NCBI GenBank assembly: GCA_003455715.1
Contig: DMQJ01000341.1
Span: 2,517-9,282 of the forward strand
Source: Acidimicrobiaceae bacterium
GTDB lineage: Bacteria > Actinomycetota > Acidimicrobiia > Acidimicrobiales > Ilumatobacteraceae
Length of the DNA stretch: 6,766 bases
Direction of reading: 5' to 3'
Numbering within the stretch: the first letter of the stretch is position 1; the number at the start of each line of letters is the position of its first letter. Of the stretch, positions 6,191 through 6,766 are shown piece after piece. Below the pieces are notes generated by a model that was not told the DNA's origin, searched no databases, and saw only the letters and a list, made by a program, of their open reading frames with translations. The position numbers and the translations under genes were made by a program.

Positions 6191-6523
6191 TCAGCGAAGG
6201 TCGTGCGCGCTCGGGCCGTCCCACAGATCGATGTCGGGTGGGCTGGTGAGCAGGCCGGCACAACTGCGGGCCATCTCCACCATCACCGCACTGTCGAAGT
6301 GGGTGCGCTGGGCCTCGAACGAGTCCCACTTCTCGATCACCAGGAAGCGGCCGGGCTGGGTGACCGACGAGCACAGATCGACATTGCGGCAACCTGGCTC
6401 CATTCGGGTGAGCACGACGTACTTGCTGAGCACCGCCAGCAACCCGGCCGGGTCGGCTGCATCGAACCGCAGCGACACGATCGCCAACTCCACCTCTGCG
6501 GGGCCCTGAACCTGGTCAGTCAC
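6191..6523 (-). CDS. Antibiotic biosynthesis monooxygenase (ABM)-fold protein, putative quinol monooxygenase type
   Basis: The product is 110 aa, a normal size for a one-domain ABM protein. The recognisable core runs VELAIVSLRFDAAD (11-24), MEPGCRNVDLCSS (41-53) and FLVIEKWDSFEAQRTHFDS (60-78). The last of these is the family's pattern of E-x-W-x-S followed by a His and Ser. Family knowledge: these ferredoxin-like dimers include cofactor-free quinol oxygenases (YgiN, ActVA-Orf6), heme-degrading enzymes and many of unknown role. The specific reaction here is unknown. I chose GTG at 6523-6521 because a -10-like TAGGTT ends seven bases before it, as in leaderless genes, and the core begins soon after. 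A GTG at 6565 in the same frame would add 14 residues without family resemblance and would contain the -10. It lies 76 bp upstream of the Bax1 gene, on the same strand. Confidence 0.8.
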   Translation of the reverse strand: MTDQVQGPAEVELAIVSLRFDAADPAGLLAVLSKYVVLTRMEPGCRNVDLCSSVTQPGRFLVIEKWDSFEAQRTHFDSAVMVEMARSCAGLLTSPPDIDLWDGPSAHDLR

Positions 6524-6530
6524 CTCAACG

Positions 6531-6536
6531 AACCTA
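6531..6536 (-). promoter_or_regulatory. -10-like element of a leaderless promoter for the ABM-fold gene
   Basis: The - strand reads TAGGTT, followed by seven bases and then the GTG at 6523. This is the spacing at which transcription would begin at the start codon itself. No clear -35 is present at the proper distance. Confidence 0.4.
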
Positions 6537-6570
6537 GTCGCGAAATCGCTTGTGAATCCGTGCACAGGGG

Positions 6571-6598
6571 TTGAGGGGCTTGACGACGTCGGTATCGT
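6571..6598 (+). promoter_or_regulatory. Possible + strand promoter
   Basis: TTGAGG at 6571-6576 and TATCGT at 6593-6598 are separated by 16 bp. Each matches the sigma-70-type consensus at four of six positions, and the predicted start is near 6605. A second -35-like TTGACG (6580-6585) overlaps the spacer. It would drive the hairpins and small ORF to the right. Confidence 0.4.
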
Positions 6599-6609
6599 GA
6601 CCGGATTCC

Positions 6610-6627
6610 GGGGTTCCGGCGAACCCC
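6610..6627. other. Perfect 7-bp hairpin in the right-edge leader
   Basis: GGGGTTC (6610-6616), loop CGGC (6617-6620) and GAACCCC (6621-6627) form a perfect stem. No T-run follows on either strand, so it is not a textbook terminator. It could be a leader structure for + strand transcription or a U-less terminator for a gene entering from the right on the - strand. Confidence 0.5.
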
Positions 6628-6642
6628 AGGCGCCCAGCGCAG

Positions 6643-6655
6643 GCGGCCGAGCCGC
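6643..6655. other. Second GC-rich hairpin in the right-edge leader
   Basis: GCGGC (6643-6647), loop CGA (6648-6650) and GCCGC (6651-6655) pair over five G-C pairs. It lies 15 bases after the first hairpin and 22 bases before the Shine-Dalgarno of the small ORF. In GC-rich DNA a stem of this size can arise by chance. Confidence 0.35.
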
Positions 6656-6688
6656 TCAGTCCACCACCGAAGAGTTCGAGGAGCAATC

Positions 6689-6739
6689 GTGGCCAAGGAT
6701 CGGGTGGAACGGGACGAAGAGGCGCCGGCGACCCCCTAA
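6689..6739 (+). CDS. Possible 16-codon ORF with Shine-Dalgarno, small acidic peptide
   Basis: GTG at 6689 to TAA at 6737-6739 encodes MAKDRVERDEEAPATP. GAGGAG at 6678-6683 lies five bases upstream. Most third positions are G or C, as in the neighbouring genes. A plausible promoter (6571-6598) and two hairpins precede it, so it has the make-up of a small gene or of a leader peptide. I do not recognise the peptide. An alternative frame from GTG at 6597 stays open to the window edge, but it has a proline/arginine-rich, non-protein-like end and no Shine-Dalgarno. Confidence 0.3.
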   Translation: MAKDRVERDEEAPATP

Positions 6740-6766
6740 CCCACCGTCAGCCGGCCGTACACCCTG
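6736..6766 (-). CDS. Possible 3' end of a gene entering from the right
   Basis: The - strand frame from the window edge to TAG (6738-6736) reads RVYGRLTVG. Eight of nine codons have G or C at the third position, unlike the other - strand frames here. If real, its tail overlaps the convergent small ORF by four bases. Nine codons are too few to name a family. Confidence 0.3.
   Translation of the reverse strand, partial: RVYGRLTVG

Noticed and set aside
4591..6249. A 552-codon open frame on the + strand
   Set aside because: It is antisense to the antiporter start, the KhtT-like gene and the Bax1 gene. Its translation is rich in His, Gln, Asp and Arg with no domain. It is a shadow of GC-rich coding on the other strand.
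6115..6261. Longer start for the Bax1-family protein
   Set aside because: The extension is Arg/Thr-rich and overlaps the ABM-fold gene end. The ATG at 6114 has a perfect AGGAGG.
6597..6766. + strand frame from GTG 6597, open to the window edge
   Set aside because: It has no Shine-Dalgarno, the start codon overlaps the proposed -10, and the end is an Arg/Pro-rich run with low similarity to real protein.

Overview
This is a GC-rich, gene-dense chromosomal window with strong G/C bias at third codon positions, GTG and TTG starts beside ATG, and short or overlapping gene junctions. The style is actinobacterial. The Tat-exported protein ends in a domain (…RVYDSR … INW … IIDVTGYYL) of a type I associate with Acidimicrobiia (Ilumatobacter-like bacteria). 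That placement is an inference from style and recalled protein families, not from a search.

Layout, left to right. (1) The 3' part of an epoxide hydrolase gene on the + strand (1-689), cut by the window edge. (2) On the - strand, a VOC-fold protein gene (1737-2159) followed by a Fic-domain protein gene (652-1740). Their stop and start codons overlap as ATGA, and the Fic gene runs 38 bp into the tail of the epoxide hydrolase gene. (3) Divergent from the VOC gene, a + strand gene (2218-3282) for a Tat-exported protein with GVYG repeats and a C-terminal beta-rich domain. The two genes face away from each other across 58 bp that hold an almost symmetric -10 element. (4) On the - strand, read right to left: an antibiotic-biosynthesis-monooxygenase-fold protein (6191-6523), a Bax inhibitor-1/YccA-type membrane protein (5311-6114), a KhtT-like RCK_C regulatory subunit (4794-5300), and a CPA1-type cation/proton antiporter with its own RCK_C tail (3302-4765). 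(5) At the right edge, 6524-6766 carries a plausible + strand promoter, two hairpins, a Shine-Dalgarno sequence and a 16-codon ORF. It also carries what may be the last nine codons of a - strand gene.

The last three genes of the - strand cluster sit 10 and 28 bp apart and probably form one operon for cation and pH balance: an antiporter, a nucleotide/pH-responsive regulator and a Bax1-type channel-like protein. The VOC-Fic pair looks like a second translationally coupled unit. No mobile element, CRISPR array, tRNA or rRNA was seen. The items most worth a second look are the Bax1-KhtT-antiporter operon, the VOC-Fic pair and the structured leader at the right edge. None of them is shown by the sequence alone to be a new system.
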